This document shows, in pieces, positions 45,135-53,683 of a stretch of DNA of 64,000 bases. The position numbers and the translations under genes were made by a program. Source of the DNA: an uncultured bacterium (GTDB lineage: Bacteria; Cyanobacteriota; Vampirovibrionia; Gastranaerophilales; Gastranaerophilaceae); contig CASEYP010000029.1 of assembly GCA_949292185.1 (NCBI GenBank), positions 1 through 64,000 on the forward strand, read 5' to 3'. The notes under the pieces are model-generated. The model was not told the origin of the DNA, did no database searches, and saw only the letters and a program-made list of their open reading frames with translations. Positions within the stretch are counted from its first letter, which is position 1; the number at the start of each line of letters is the position of its first letter.

Positions 45135-47021
45135 ATGAGAATATACAAAATTACAAACCAAAACAACACTATTAATTTTAATCAAAATAAGAATATTAAT
45201 AACTCCGCAATACAAAACACAAATTCTAATACTAACTATAACAACCAAAAACTTATAACTCAGCTAAACAATTTAGCAAAAATAAATGCTATTTCATTTT
45301 CAGGCAAACAAAATTATGAAATTGGCTTATCAGATGAGGAATTAGATAGACGAAGTGATTCAAAAAAAATTGCTACAATAAAATTATTATCAACAGACTC
45401 ACCTGAATATCAAAGCTTATCTGAAGGCGATAAAAAAGCTTTAAAACACCTTATAAAAGCAGCTGATTATATAGCTGATGTTGAATTACAACTTGATGAT
45501 AAAAATAATATACCTTTTAGAAAATATTTAGAACAAGAAATTGAAAACGGTAATCCAAAAGCCGAAAAAGCTATGAGATTATTTAAAGGTCAAAAAGGTA
45601 TTTTTTCAAAAGATACAAATATGGAAGAAATATCTTTAGCCAAAGGTCTAAAACAATCACCGGGAAGAGGTGTTTACCCTAGAGATTTATCTGTAGAAGA
45701 ATTTCACAATATATTATTTAAAATGATTGATGAAGGCAAAGATGAAGAAGTTAAAAAAATTCTAAACCAAAGATCAGTTGTAGTAAGAAATGGGGATGAA
45801 TTAAAAGGCATAGATTACGTAGATAGATTTCACAAAGAATTTGACCACGCTGCAGATGAACTATCTAAAGCATCAATTCTATCATCAAACAAAGATTTTA
45901 ACGACTATTTAAAATTACAAGCCGCAGCACTTCTTGTAGCTGACCCGATGTTAGACGCTTATGCCGATAAAAAATGGGCAACACTTCAAGATACACCTTT
46001 AGAATTCACAATTACACGTGAAAATTACGAAGATAAAATGACTCAAACTATATTTAAAAACAAAGAACTTCTAAACTTACTAGAAGAACACGGAATAACA
46101 CCTATTTCAAAAGATTTTCTAGGAGGAAGAGTCGGTATCGTAAACAGAGAAGGAACAGAATATTTACTAAAATCAAAAGCATATCTTCCTGAACTTGCAA
46201 AATTAATGCCATATAATGATGAATATGAACAAACAATTAAAAATGACAACAAGCAAACAATGGTAGATGTCGACCTTGTAGATGTAACAGGTGCGGTTGG
46301 AGAATACAGAGGCAAAATTACCATTGCCGAAAATCTGCCAAATTCAGACAAATTATCACTTACAATAGATGGAGGAAGACGTAATGTTTACCATAGGCAA
46401 ATGAGAGCTAACAAAGAAAAAACTTTAAAAGTATACAGAGATTTGTTACTTCCGGAACAAAGAGAATACCTATCAGTTGATGATTACCACCATTTTACAG
46501 TAGGACATGAAAATGCCCACTCTCTTGGACCGACAAAAAACAATGCAAAACTTGGAGAATATAGAAATATTCTTGAAGAAAACAAAGCTGATGTAGCTGC
46601 AATTTCATTTGTTGATAAACTGACAGAACTTGGTGTATACACAGAAAAAGAAAGAAAAGGTTTACTTATAAATTTTGTACTCCAAAATTTCCTAAAGGCA
46701 AAACCTGATATGGAAGTAGCACATAGAGTAAGACAAGTTATGCAATGCAAATATTTAAAAGATAACGGAGCCTACGAAATATTAGACAACGGAAAAATTT
46801 ACATAAACGTTGATAAAGTTGTCCCAGCTTGTCAAAAAATGCTAAAAGAAATCATCAGAATCCAAGCAGATGGAGATTATGATGCTGCAAAAGAGTTTAT
46901 AAATAAGAATTTTGTATGGACAGATGATATGGAATATGTTTCACAAATTCTTCAAAAGAATCAATCCGCACTAAACGGAGAAATAGATGCTCCGCTTGCT
47001 GATGATTTAAGAAACTCCTAA
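45135..47021 (+). CDS. M49-like (dipeptidyl-peptidase III-like) metallopeptidase with SFSG-tagged leader
   Basis: 628 residues. The catalytic region is H458-E-N-A-H462-S-L-G-P with a second Glu motif EENKAD (481-486), 19 residues on. This arrangement resembles DPP III-type zinc peptidases, in which HExxxH or HExxH is followed by E-E-x-x-A-D/E. The body before it is helical. The first 57 residues are an Asn-rich leader starting MRIYKITNQN and ending A-I-S-F-S-G (S54-G57); the next gene, a clear paralogue, lacks them. AGGAGG lies 5-6 bases before the ATG. Cytoplasmic or exported location is open. Confidence 0.75.
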   Translation: MRIYKITNQNNTINFNQNKNINNSAIQNTNSNTNYNNQKLITQLNNLAKINAISFSGKQNYEIGLSDEELDRRSDSKKIATIKLLSTDSPEYQSLSEGDKKALKHLIKAADYIADVELQLDDKNNIPFRKYLEQEIENGNPKAEKAMRLFKGQKGIFSKDTNMEEISLAKGLKQSPGRGVYPRDLSVEEFHNILFKMIDEGKDEEVKKILNQRSVVVRNGDELKGIDYVDRFHKEFDHAADELSKASILSSNKDFNDYLKLQAAALLVADPMLDAYADKKWATLQDTPLEFTITRENYEDKMTQTIFKNKELLNLLEEHGITPISKDFLGGRVGIVNREGTEYLLKSKAYLPELAKLMPYNDEYEQTIKNDNKQTMVDVDLVDVTGAVGEYRGKITIAENLPNSDKLSLTIDGGRRNVYHRQMRANKEKTLKVYRDLLLPEQREYLSVDDYHHFTVGHENAHSLGPTKNNAKLGEYRNILEENKADVAAISFVDKLTELGVYTEKERKGLLINFVLQNFLKAKPDMEVAHRVRQVMQCKYLKDNGAYEILDNGKIYINVDKVVPACQKMLKEIIRIQADGDYDAAKEFINKNFVWTDDMEYVSQILQKNQSALNGEIDAPLADDLRNS

Positions 47022-47118
47022 AACGCAATAATAATCACTTACACCAAATAACTTATTGCAAAATAAGAAAAAAAAGTGCTATAATCCTTTTGACAATAGA
47101 TAAAAGGAGAGTTTTATA

Positions 47119-48852
47119 ATGCCAAAATTTGAATTTAATCTAACTCTTGAAGAGTTACAAAAGCGAACAAATAAGGATTACTTAATCACAAAGAAATTTC
47201 TAAAAGCTGATGCACCTGAATACCTGGCACTTGCCCAAGGTGATAAACAAGCGCTAAAACATTTATGCAAAGCTGCAGCAATTCTTGAAAAAATAAATAT
47301 GCAAATTGATTGCAAACACAATTTAGAAGTAAAAGAATTTTTAGAAGAAGAAATTTCAAAAGGAAATGAACAAGCAAGATTAACAAAAATCTTATTTGAT
47401 GCTCAAAAAGGTGTAAATGCAATCGACTCAATGTCAAATCATATTAGATTAATTAAAGGTATCGAAGAAAAACCGGGAAAAGGTGTTTACCCTGAAGATC
47501 TATCAAAAGAGGAATTTCATAAAATCATCCTAAAAATGATGAACGAAGGCAAAATCAACGAAGTTAAAAATATTCTAACTCAACGTTCAGTAGTAGAAAG
47601 ATCAGGAGATGAATTAGTCGGAATAGATTATATAGACAAATTCAAAGATGATTTTGCAAAAATGGCAGATGAACTTGATAAAGCCGCAGAAACTTCAACA
47701 AATAAAGATTTTAATGAATACCTAAATCTTCAATCAAAAGCACTAAGAAAAGCTGACCCAATGTTAGATGCTTATGCTGATAAAAAGTGGGCAACACTTC
47801 AAGATACCCCGCTAGAATTTACAATAACCAGAGAAAACTATGAAGATGAAATGACAGGTACAATAGTAGAAAATGAAGAATTATCAAATCTTTTAAAAGA
47901 ACACGGAATCTCTCCAATACCAAAAGACTTTTTAGGTGGCAGAGTCGGTATTATTAACAAAAAGGGTACCGAAGCACTTATGGCAATAAAAAAATACTTA
48001 CCAACACTAGCAGACAATATGCCATACAAAGATGAATATGAACAAACCATCTCATCAGAAGAAGATGCAAAACAAACAATGGTAGATGTTGATATGGTAA
48101 TGGCATCAGGAGATGTTGGAGAATACAGAGGCGGTATAACTTTAGCAGAAAATTTACCAAACTCTGACAAATTATCACTTACAATAGGTGGCGGAAGACG
48201 TAATGTTTATCATAGACAAATAAGATTTATAAGTGATATGAAAAAATTGCAAGAACGCTTAGATGCAATTCTTGATCCTGAACAACATAAATACTATTTA
48301 GATGAAGCTGACCACTGGTTCACAATAGGACATGAAAACGCTCACTCACTTGGGCCAAAAGAAAGCAGCGAAAATCTAGGAAAATATAGAAATATTATTG
48401 AAGAAAATAAAGCAGATATGGGTTCTTTAGCATTCGTTGATTTGTTAACAGAACTTGGAATGTATACACCGGAACAAAGATTACAAATCATTGTAACAAC
48501 AATGACTGATAACTTCCTAAAATCTAAACCAACCCTATCTCAAGCCCACAGAGTAAGAACCGTAATGCAAAACAAATATTTTGCAGATAGAGGAGGCTAT
48601 ACAATTACTCCTGAAGGAAAAATTCACGTAAACATTGATAAAGTAGTTCCAATAGCAAAAGAAATGCTAGCTGAGATTATTAGAATTCAAATCGATGGTG
48701 ATTTTAATAAGGCTGAAAAATATGTAATGGATAACTTTGTATGGACTGATAATATGGAGTTAATAGCTCAAAAACTTCAAAAAGTAAGTAAATCTCTAAA
48801 TGGAACATTAGAAACAGAATTAGCAGATAAATTGCTTTCTGATGAAATATAA
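47119..48852 (+). CDS. M49-like metallopeptidase, untagged paralogue
   Basis: 577 residues, aligned along its whole length with the preceding protein (identical runs such as DPMLDAYADKKWATLQD). Zinc motif H405-E-N-A-H409-SLGP and EENKAD at 428-433 are conserved. It begins MPKFEFNLTLEELQ, that is at the folded domain, with no leader. AAAGGAGA lies 8 bases before the ATG. It is a tandem duplicate, with its own ribosome site and a shared terminator. Confidence 0.75.
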   Translation: MPKFEFNLTLEELQKRTNKDYLITKKFLKADAPEYLALAQGDKQALKHLCKAAAILEKINMQIDCKHNLEVKEFLEEEISKGNEQARLTKILFDAQKGVNAIDSMSNHIRLIKGIEEKPGKGVYPEDLSKEEFHKIILKMMNEGKINEVKNILTQRSVVERSGDELVGIDYIDKFKDDFAKMADELDKAAETSTNKDFNEYLNLQSKALRKADPMLDAYADKKWATLQDTPLEFTITRENYEDEMTGTIVENEELSNLLKEHGISPIPKDFLGGRVGIINKKGTEALMAIKKYLPTLADNMPYKDEYEQTISSEEDAKQTMVDVDMVMASGDVGEYRGGITLAENLPNSDKLSLTIGGGRRNVYHRQIRFISDMKKLQERLDAILDPEQHKYYLDEADHWFTIGHENAHSLGPKESSENLGKYRNIIEENKADMGSLAFVDLLTELGMYTPEQRLQIIVTTMTDNFLKSKPTLSQAHRVRTVMQNKYFADRGGYTITPEGKIHVNIDKVVPIAKEMLAEIIRIQIDGDFNKAEKYVMDNFVWTDNMELIAQKLQKVSKSLNGTLETELADKLLSDEI

Positions 48853-48882
48853 AATCAATCAATAAAATTGTAAAACAACTAA

Positions 48883-48924
48883 AAAATGGGATTATTAAAC
48901 TTTAAAATTTAATAATCCTATTTT
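48883..48924 (+). terminator. Bidirectional terminator
   Basis: A 17-bp stem AAAATGGGATTATTAAA / TTTAATAATCCTATTTT (one G-T pair), with T runs on both strands, lies between the metallopeptidase and the convergent phosphatase gene, whose stop is inside it. Confidence 0.85.
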
Positions 48925-49409
48925 TTATATTTATTCACAAAATTCAAACCCCATTCAATTAAATTCGGATATTTTTCTAAATTAAGCCCTCTTGCAATCC
49001 ACTCATTAATATTTTCTGTAGTTGAACCAATATTTTTTAAAGATTTATAAATAAAAGAATAAAGCCCTGTTCTATCAGCACCATGCCAGCAATGAATATG
49101 AATTTTAGCATTTTTTGAAGTTAAATCATCAACAACATCTAAAAAATTCAAAACACTTTTTTCATCCGGAGCCTGAGATGAAGATGGGATATGATGATAA
49201 TTCATTCCGCAAGATTTTACTAAACTTCTTTCATCAAATATCGGGAATTTTGGATCTTTCAAAGTTCGCAAATTAATAATATCTGTAACCCCTTGATTTT
49301 TTAACCATATAAAATCATCTTTCTGGGGCTGAGCAGAACGAGACAAATCTTTATCTATAACTGCATAATTTGCAGGTTTACCCTGAAATGAAATTTGTTG
49401 AACTTTCAT
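48918..49409 (-). CDS. Tyrosine/dual-specificity phosphatase with N-terminal SFQG tag
   Basis: 163 residues. The PTP loop is H106-C107-W-H-G-A-D-R113-T-G, a full C-x5-R, and D82 in SSSQAPDE could be the general acid. LSRSAQPQKDDF and GVTDIINLRTLKDP are family-like. It starts MKVQQISFQGKP: the S-F-x-G motif is at residues 7-10, the shortest leader in the window, with the enzyme directly after. It should dephosphorylate protein Tyr/Ser/Thr or a phospho-lipid or -sugar. No ribosome site is evident; TATGAT 14-19 bases before the ATG suggests a very short leader. Confidence 0.82.
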   Translation of the reverse strand: MKVQQISFQGKPANYAVIDKDLSRSAQPQKDDFIWLKNQGVTDIINLRTLKDPKFPIFDERSLVKSCGMNYHHIPSSSQAPDEKSVLNFLDVVDDLTSKNAKIHIHCWHGADRTGLYSFIYKSLKNIGSTTENINEWIARGLNLEKYPNLIEWGLNFVNKYKK

Positions 49410-49529
49410 ATAAAAATAATATCATACAAAAACAAGATATATAAGAGATATCTTCACATTTTTTAAAGAAAAGCAATTCTACATAAGAAAAATACTTTAT
49501 ATAAATACGGGGAAAATGAGGATTTAAAT

Positions 49530-50036
49530 ATGCCTGGAATAAATACAAAAGTTTCAGTACAATCATTTCAACAATGTGATGGCTCAAATTTTTCAACAGC
49601 CGGAATCGATGCATCTAAACAAATAGGGAAAGGCTCACTAGGAGCCTATGCAGGTGTTGGAACATCATTTACGCAAGGTTCAACAGGAGCAATTGTTGAT
49701 GTAAAAGGATCTATGCCATACGGTAATTCAGCATTTTCTGGGGGATTTAGAGTAAGACACAACCTAAACTCTAACTCTCAATCTGTACAATTCAGATTTC
49801 AACCATGCACTGTAACATTACCGATATCAAAAAAAGCCAGTATCTATACAACACCATACGTAGCAACAAAAGTTACATACGGTAAAAGTGGCGCAGATAC
49901 AACAGTCGGGAACTTTACAGGAGTTTCCACCCAAATAGGCAAAGCAAGTGTATTTGTTGAAGGTCAAATCTATGATGTAACCAAAATTGATCCATCTACA
50001 ACAAGTGTCAATGTCGGAATCTCAATTCCACTATAA
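49530..50036 (+). CDS. Beta-rich unknown protein
   Basis: 168 residues, unrecognised. There is no signal peptide. From about 30 on it alternates short polar strands with Gly turns (LGAYAGVGTSFTQGSTGAIVD, SAFSGGFRVRHNLN, SIYTTPYVATKVTYG, SVNVGISIPL), a pattern seen in small beta-barrels or beta-helices. The start holds VQSFQQCDGS, near to but not matching the tag motif. GAGG lies about 7-8 bases before the ATG. The next gene starts 14 bases later, so they probably share a transcript. Confidence 0.65.
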   Translation: MPGINTKVSVQSFQQCDGSNFSTAGIDASKQIGKGSLGAYAGVGTSFTQGSTGAIVDVKGSMPYGNSAFSGGFRVRHNLNSNSQSVQFRFQPCTVTLPISKKASIYTTPYVATKVTYGKSGADTTVGNFTGVSTQIGKASVFVEGQIYDVTKIDPSTTSVNVGISIPL

Positions 50037-50050
50037 TAAAAGGTTATACA

Positions 50051-51478
50051 ATGAATATTGGTGCAAAAATAATACAACAAGGATTACGAAACTTACCAAA
50101 GATTAAACTAAGTAAAATTCATGGTATAAATCCTGTAACAATAGACAAAACAACAGGAGAAACTATTAACCTGCCAAGATTTTGTTCTGTAGAAATGCAA
50201 ACTGCTGTAAAAATGAATCAAAATGCTGTTCACGGAATAAAAAAAGCGCCAAAGTTTGATTATCCAAAAGCTACCCCGCAAGATTTGAAAAGATTAACTT
50301 CAAATTCAATAAAAGACTCCTATAGCAGAGTAGAATGGACAAATCCTAAAAACGGAAAAGTCTACAATATTTTAAAAGAAGGCGAAGATGAAAATGGAAA
50401 TATTCTTGTCAGAATATTATCATCAAAAGGTGCATTTATAAAAAATGCAAAATTAAAACCAACAACAATAGCAATAGCTGATACTTTTGAAAATCAAGGC
50501 TCTAATATTCCTCACGGTCTATTAGTAAAAGCCTATGCAATGAGAAATAATCCGTTTGCAAAATATAAATTATATAAATTACAATCCACTGATGGTATTC
50601 AAATATCATATAAGGACCTAATCCCATCATTACATAAAATTGCGCAAGATAAACCGCAATACGTTTCTCTATCTATTGGAAACGAAAAATATGCAAATAC
50701 AAGAACAAATTATGAAAAAATAAAAAGTGCATTAAAAGATTATTTTAAAAATCCTGAAGACCTAAGTGAAAGAGATTTCAAAACTGCATTAGAAGACTTG
50801 CACAAACAGAATATACGAGTACTACAAGGCTCAGGTAACATGGGAGAAACAAGTATAAATGTAACACTTGGAGACACAGTTGAAGGTGTTGGCGCGCTAA
50901 ATAAAGAAGGAAAAGTTGCACAATTTAGCGCCTCAAGAAATAGTGGTCTAACTCAACATTATGAACTTGGAGAATTCTTCCCACATAAAGTAATTGAAAA
51001 CGGCAAAGTTATAGGTTACAACATAACAGGCAAACCCGGCTGCGATATTGATATAAAAACAATAGATAATATAATTAAACAAAAACAAGCTGCCATAAAA
51101 TTAAAAGACAAACAACTAAAGGCAAAAAAAGATCTTATTCAAGCAGATATAAACTCATACAAAGAACAAATCAATACTATTGAAAATAAAATATCAGATG
51201 AAATTTCAAAACTTCCATTTGAAAACTGGCTGGAAAATGTAAGCAAGATTAGAGAAAAATACAATAAAAATCTATCTCAACTTAGAAATAAAATATTCAA
51301 ACTAAAAACAAATATTTCATCCCTAGATCTTAAACTTATAGATAATTCAAACAAATCAATACAAACAACAAACAATATTCTAATGTCATTAGATAAACCA
51401 ATCTATGGAACGTCATATTCAACCCCGATACGTAGCGCTAAACTGGCACTAAATGATATGATGGAAGGCATACTATAG
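50051..51478 (+). CDS. Degenerate subtilase-like (S8-like) protein
   Basis: 475 residues. Order of motifs suggests a subtilisin fold: IAIADTFEN (Asp, near 146), NIPHGLLVKAYA (His, near 156), YVSLSIGNE, VLQGSGNMG with the oxyanion Asn, and GVGALN-GKVAQFSASRNSG. The G-T-S-x-A motif with the nucleophile Ser is not found; the matching place reads GYNITGKPGCDIDI. The C-terminus (about 340-450) is a Lys-rich coiled coil. No signal peptide. It could be an inactive fold, or a protease with a displaced Ser. AAAGG lies 8 bases upstream. Call is by eye. Confidence 0.5.
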   Translation: MNIGAKIIQQGLRNLPKIKLSKIHGINPVTIDKTTGETINLPRFCSVEMQTAVKMNQNAVHGIKKAPKFDYPKATPQDLKRLTSNSIKDSYSRVEWTNPKNGKVYNILKEGEDENGNILVRILSSKGAFIKNAKLKPTTIAIADTFENQGSNIPHGLLVKAYAMRNNPFAKYKLYKLQSTDGIQISYKDLIPSLHKIAQDKPQYVSLSIGNEKYANTRTNYEKIKSALKDYFKNPEDLSERDFKTALEDLHKQNIRVLQGSGNMGETSINVTLGDTVEGVGALNKEGKVAQFSASRNSGLTQHYELGEFFPHKVIENGKVIGYNITGKPGCDIDIKTIDNIIKQKQAAIKLKDKQLKAKKDLIQADINSYKEQINTIENKISDEISKLPFENWLENVSKIREKYNKNLSQLRNKIFKLKTNISSLDLKLIDNSNKSIQTTNNILMSLDKPIYGTSYSTPIRSAKLALNDMMEGIL

Positions 51479-51484
51479 AAATTA

Positions 51485-52267
51485 TTATGCCTTAACTTCT
51501 TTTTGATAAGCCCAAGCAGAATGATTGTGAATACTTTCAAAGGCTTCGCAATCAACCTCAAAAGATTTAATAACCTCATGATTTCTCAGTTTAACAACAA
51601 CTTCTCTTAAAACATCTTCTACAAATCTTGGATTATCCCAAGCTCGTTCTGTTACAAACTTTTCATCCTGTCTTTTTAAAAGAGGATAAACCGGGCAAGA
51701 CGCACACGATTCAATAAGTTCAATCAAATCTTCTAACCAAACATGATCTGATTCATCATAAGAAACCTTAACAGAAATCATAGCTCTTTGATTATGAGCA
51801 CCATTATCAGAAATTTCTTTTGAACAAGGACACAAAGTTGTTACAGGAACTTTAACACCTAATATAAACTTATATCCATCATCATCAATAATACCTTCAA
51901 AAGAACAATCGTAACACATTGGAGCAGCTAAACCCGTAACAGGCGCTTTCTTATCCACAAAATATTTAAAATTAAATTCCAACTCACCACTTTGTGCATG
52001 AAGATTTTTGATAATTTTTTCTAAACAACCTTTTATATCAACACCCAAAAGGTTTTTAGTACGCCATTCATTTAGAACTTCAACAAATCTGCTCATATGA
52101 GTACCCTTATAATTTCTAGGTAAAGATACACAAGCTCTTGCTGTTGCATAAACAACTTTGTCAGATTTATTTTTACGTTGAATTATTAAAGGTAGTTCTA
52201 TATGCTTTATACCAACTTTTTGAATATCAACATTTCTTGTATCTTGTGAATTTTGTACGTCTTTCAT
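51485..52267 (-). CDS. folE2: GTP cyclohydrolase FolE2 (type IB)
   Basis: 260 residues, normal. GTHMSRFVEVLNEW, the TTLCPCSKEIS metal-binding segment (Cys near 145) and the PVYPLLKRQDEKFVTERAWDNPRFVED segment are hallmarks. It makes dihydroneopterin triphosphate for folate. The zinc-independent IB type works with other metals, useful under zinc limitation. It starts 2 bases after mazG, so both are one operon. Folate supplies the gcv system seen at 31-34 kb. Confidence 0.95.
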   Translation of the reverse strand: MKDVQNSQDTRNVDIQKVGIKHIELPLIIQRKNKSDKVVYATARACVSLPRNYKGTHMSRFVEVLNEWRTKNLLGVDIKGCLEKIIKNLHAQSGELEFNFKYFVDKKAPVTGLAAPMCYDCSFEGIIDDDGYKFILGVKVPVTTLCPCSKEISDNGAHNQRAMISVKVSYDESDHVWLEDLIELIESCASCPVYPLLKRQDEKFVTERAWDNPRFVEDVLREVVVKLRNHEVIKSFEVDCEAFESIHNHSAWAYQKEVKA

Positions 52268-52269
52268 TC

Positions 52270-53052
52270 TTACACCTTATTACATTTTGCAATTTCAGAT
52301 TTTGCCTGTTTCCATAAATTATCAAATTCTTCAAAGGAATACTCATTCAAAGGCTTCACGGCAAGCTCTTCCATTTTTCTAAAACGCATTTCAAACTTCT
52401 TGTTAGCCTTCAACAAAGCTTGCTCTGCATCGATTTTATTCCATCTTGCAAGATTAACCGTCGCAAACAGAATATCTCCAAACTCTTCTTCCATATGAGC
52501 TTTATCACCTTCTTTTTCTGCCTGCTTAAATTCTTCAAACTCAGAATAAATACAATCATATAAAGATTCTTCATTAGGCCATTCAAAACCAGTTTTGACA
52601 GCTTTTTTAGAAATTTTTTGAGCAGAAATAAGTGCAGCCTGACTTCTTGAAATACCATCCATAGCTGATTTTCTATGTTTTTTCTCTTCAGCCTTTAACC
52701 TATCCCAAGCATCAACAACACCATCAGCTGTTGTAATATGAGCATTTCCAAACACATGAGGATGTCTGTGTATAAGTTTATCTTTCAATTCTTTTGCTAC
52801 ATCTTCAATATCAAAAGCACCTTCTTCTTTTGCAATTTGAGAATGCAACAAAACTTGTAATAAAACATCCCCCAACTCTTCTCTAAGATGCGGCATATCA
52901 TTATCATCGATAGCATCTACAGCCTCATAAGCTTCTTCAATCATGTTTGGTCTTAGAGATGAATGAGTCTGTTCTCTATCCCAAGGACATCCGTCAGGGG
53001 CTCTTAATCGTCTAATTACTTCTATTAATTCTTCTAAATTTTTATAATCCAT
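52270..53052 (-). CDS. mazG: Nucleoside triphosphate pyrophosphohydrolase MazG
   Basis: 260 residues, two MazG modules. RLRAPDGCPWDREQTHSSLRPNMIEEAYE-type opening in pieces: APDGCPWDREQT and EEAYEAVDAI, then LREELGDVLLQVLLH and the HPHVFG motif; the second EEEFGDILFATVNLARW near 190. It hydrolyses NTPs to NMP and PPi and can clean damaged nucleotides. First gene of an operon with folE2. Confidence 0.95.
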   Translation of the reverse strand: MDYKNLEELIEVIRRLRAPDGCPWDREQTHSSLRPNMIEEAYEAVDAIDDNDMPHLREELGDVLLQVLLHSQIAKEEGAFDIEDVAKELKDKLIHRHPHVFGNAHITTADGVVDAWDRLKAEEKKHRKSAMDGISRSQAALISAQKISKKAVKTGFEWPNEESLYDCIYSEFEEFKQAEKEGDKAHMEEEFGDILFATVNLARWNKIDAEQALLKANKKFEMRFRKMEELAVKPLNEYSFEEFDNLWKQAKSEIAKCNKV

Positions 53053-53148
53053 ATTGATATTTTAACACAAATCATTCAAAAGGTGGATTTAAAATATACA
53101 CACTATGATAGACTAGGTACGTGGATAATCTAGAAAGAGGTTTAATAT

Positions 53149-53673
53149 ATGTCAGCAATCGAAAAAATCAATCAATTAAGCCATCGTATCTTCAATACGA
53201 GCGTAACTGAACAAAACGTTGCAAGATCAAGCAACCCGTTCGCAGCTTCAAACTTTCAAAAGAATATCTTAACTGAAGATGTTTTTGAATCAAGCAAAAA
53301 AGATGAAAAGAAAAATGTTAGTTTTACAGGAAATCTAACAGCAAGTTCTAAAAGAATCTATTCAACATTTGTAGGTTCTCTAACAGACTTTGGTAACAAA
53401 TTCTATGAAGGCATCGAAGCTATCAAAGAATTTGGCGTAAAAATGAAAGACGGCATTGTAAATGCTTGGAATAAAATAAATGAAATTGGTAACACTGAAG
53501 TTTCATTTGACGGAGCAAAGAAAGTTTTATCAAGAGATATCACTTCATTCTTTATCAACAGCCACGATAGAGAAATTGCTAAAATGTCAAAAATGGACCC
53601 TCATACAGAATTGAAACCAATGTTGAAAGAAAGTCTAGCTGCATTAGAATCAGACATGGCAGCGGCTGCATAA
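53149..53673 (+). CDS. Small tagged protein with amphipathic helix
   Basis: 174 residues, unrecognised. The leader of about 57 residues starts MSAIEKINQL and is Ser/Asn/Lys-rich; V-S-F-T-G-N is at 57-62. Then follows a long amphipathic helical region with repeating FGNKFYEGIEAIKEFG and VKMKDGIVNAWNKINE, somewhat like phasins, and a C-terminus ending AAAA. GAGG lies about 9 bases before the ATG. A second gene begins 10 bases after its stop. Confidence 0.65.
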   Translation: MSAIEKINQLSHRIFNTSVTEQNVARSSNPFAASNFQKNILTEDVFESSKKDEKKNVSFTGNLTASSKRIYSTFVGSLTDFGNKFYEGIEAIKEFGVKMKDGIVNAWNKINEIGNTEVSFDGAKKVLSRDITSFFINSHDREIAKMSKMDPHTELKPMLKESLAALESDMAAAA

Positions 53674-53683
53674 GGAGGATTTA

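Noticed and set aside
49560-49580. V-Q-S-F-Q-Q in the beta-rich protein as another copy of the tag
   Set aside because: The fifth position is Gln, not Gly or Ser, and the start MPGINTKV does not fit the first part of the signature.
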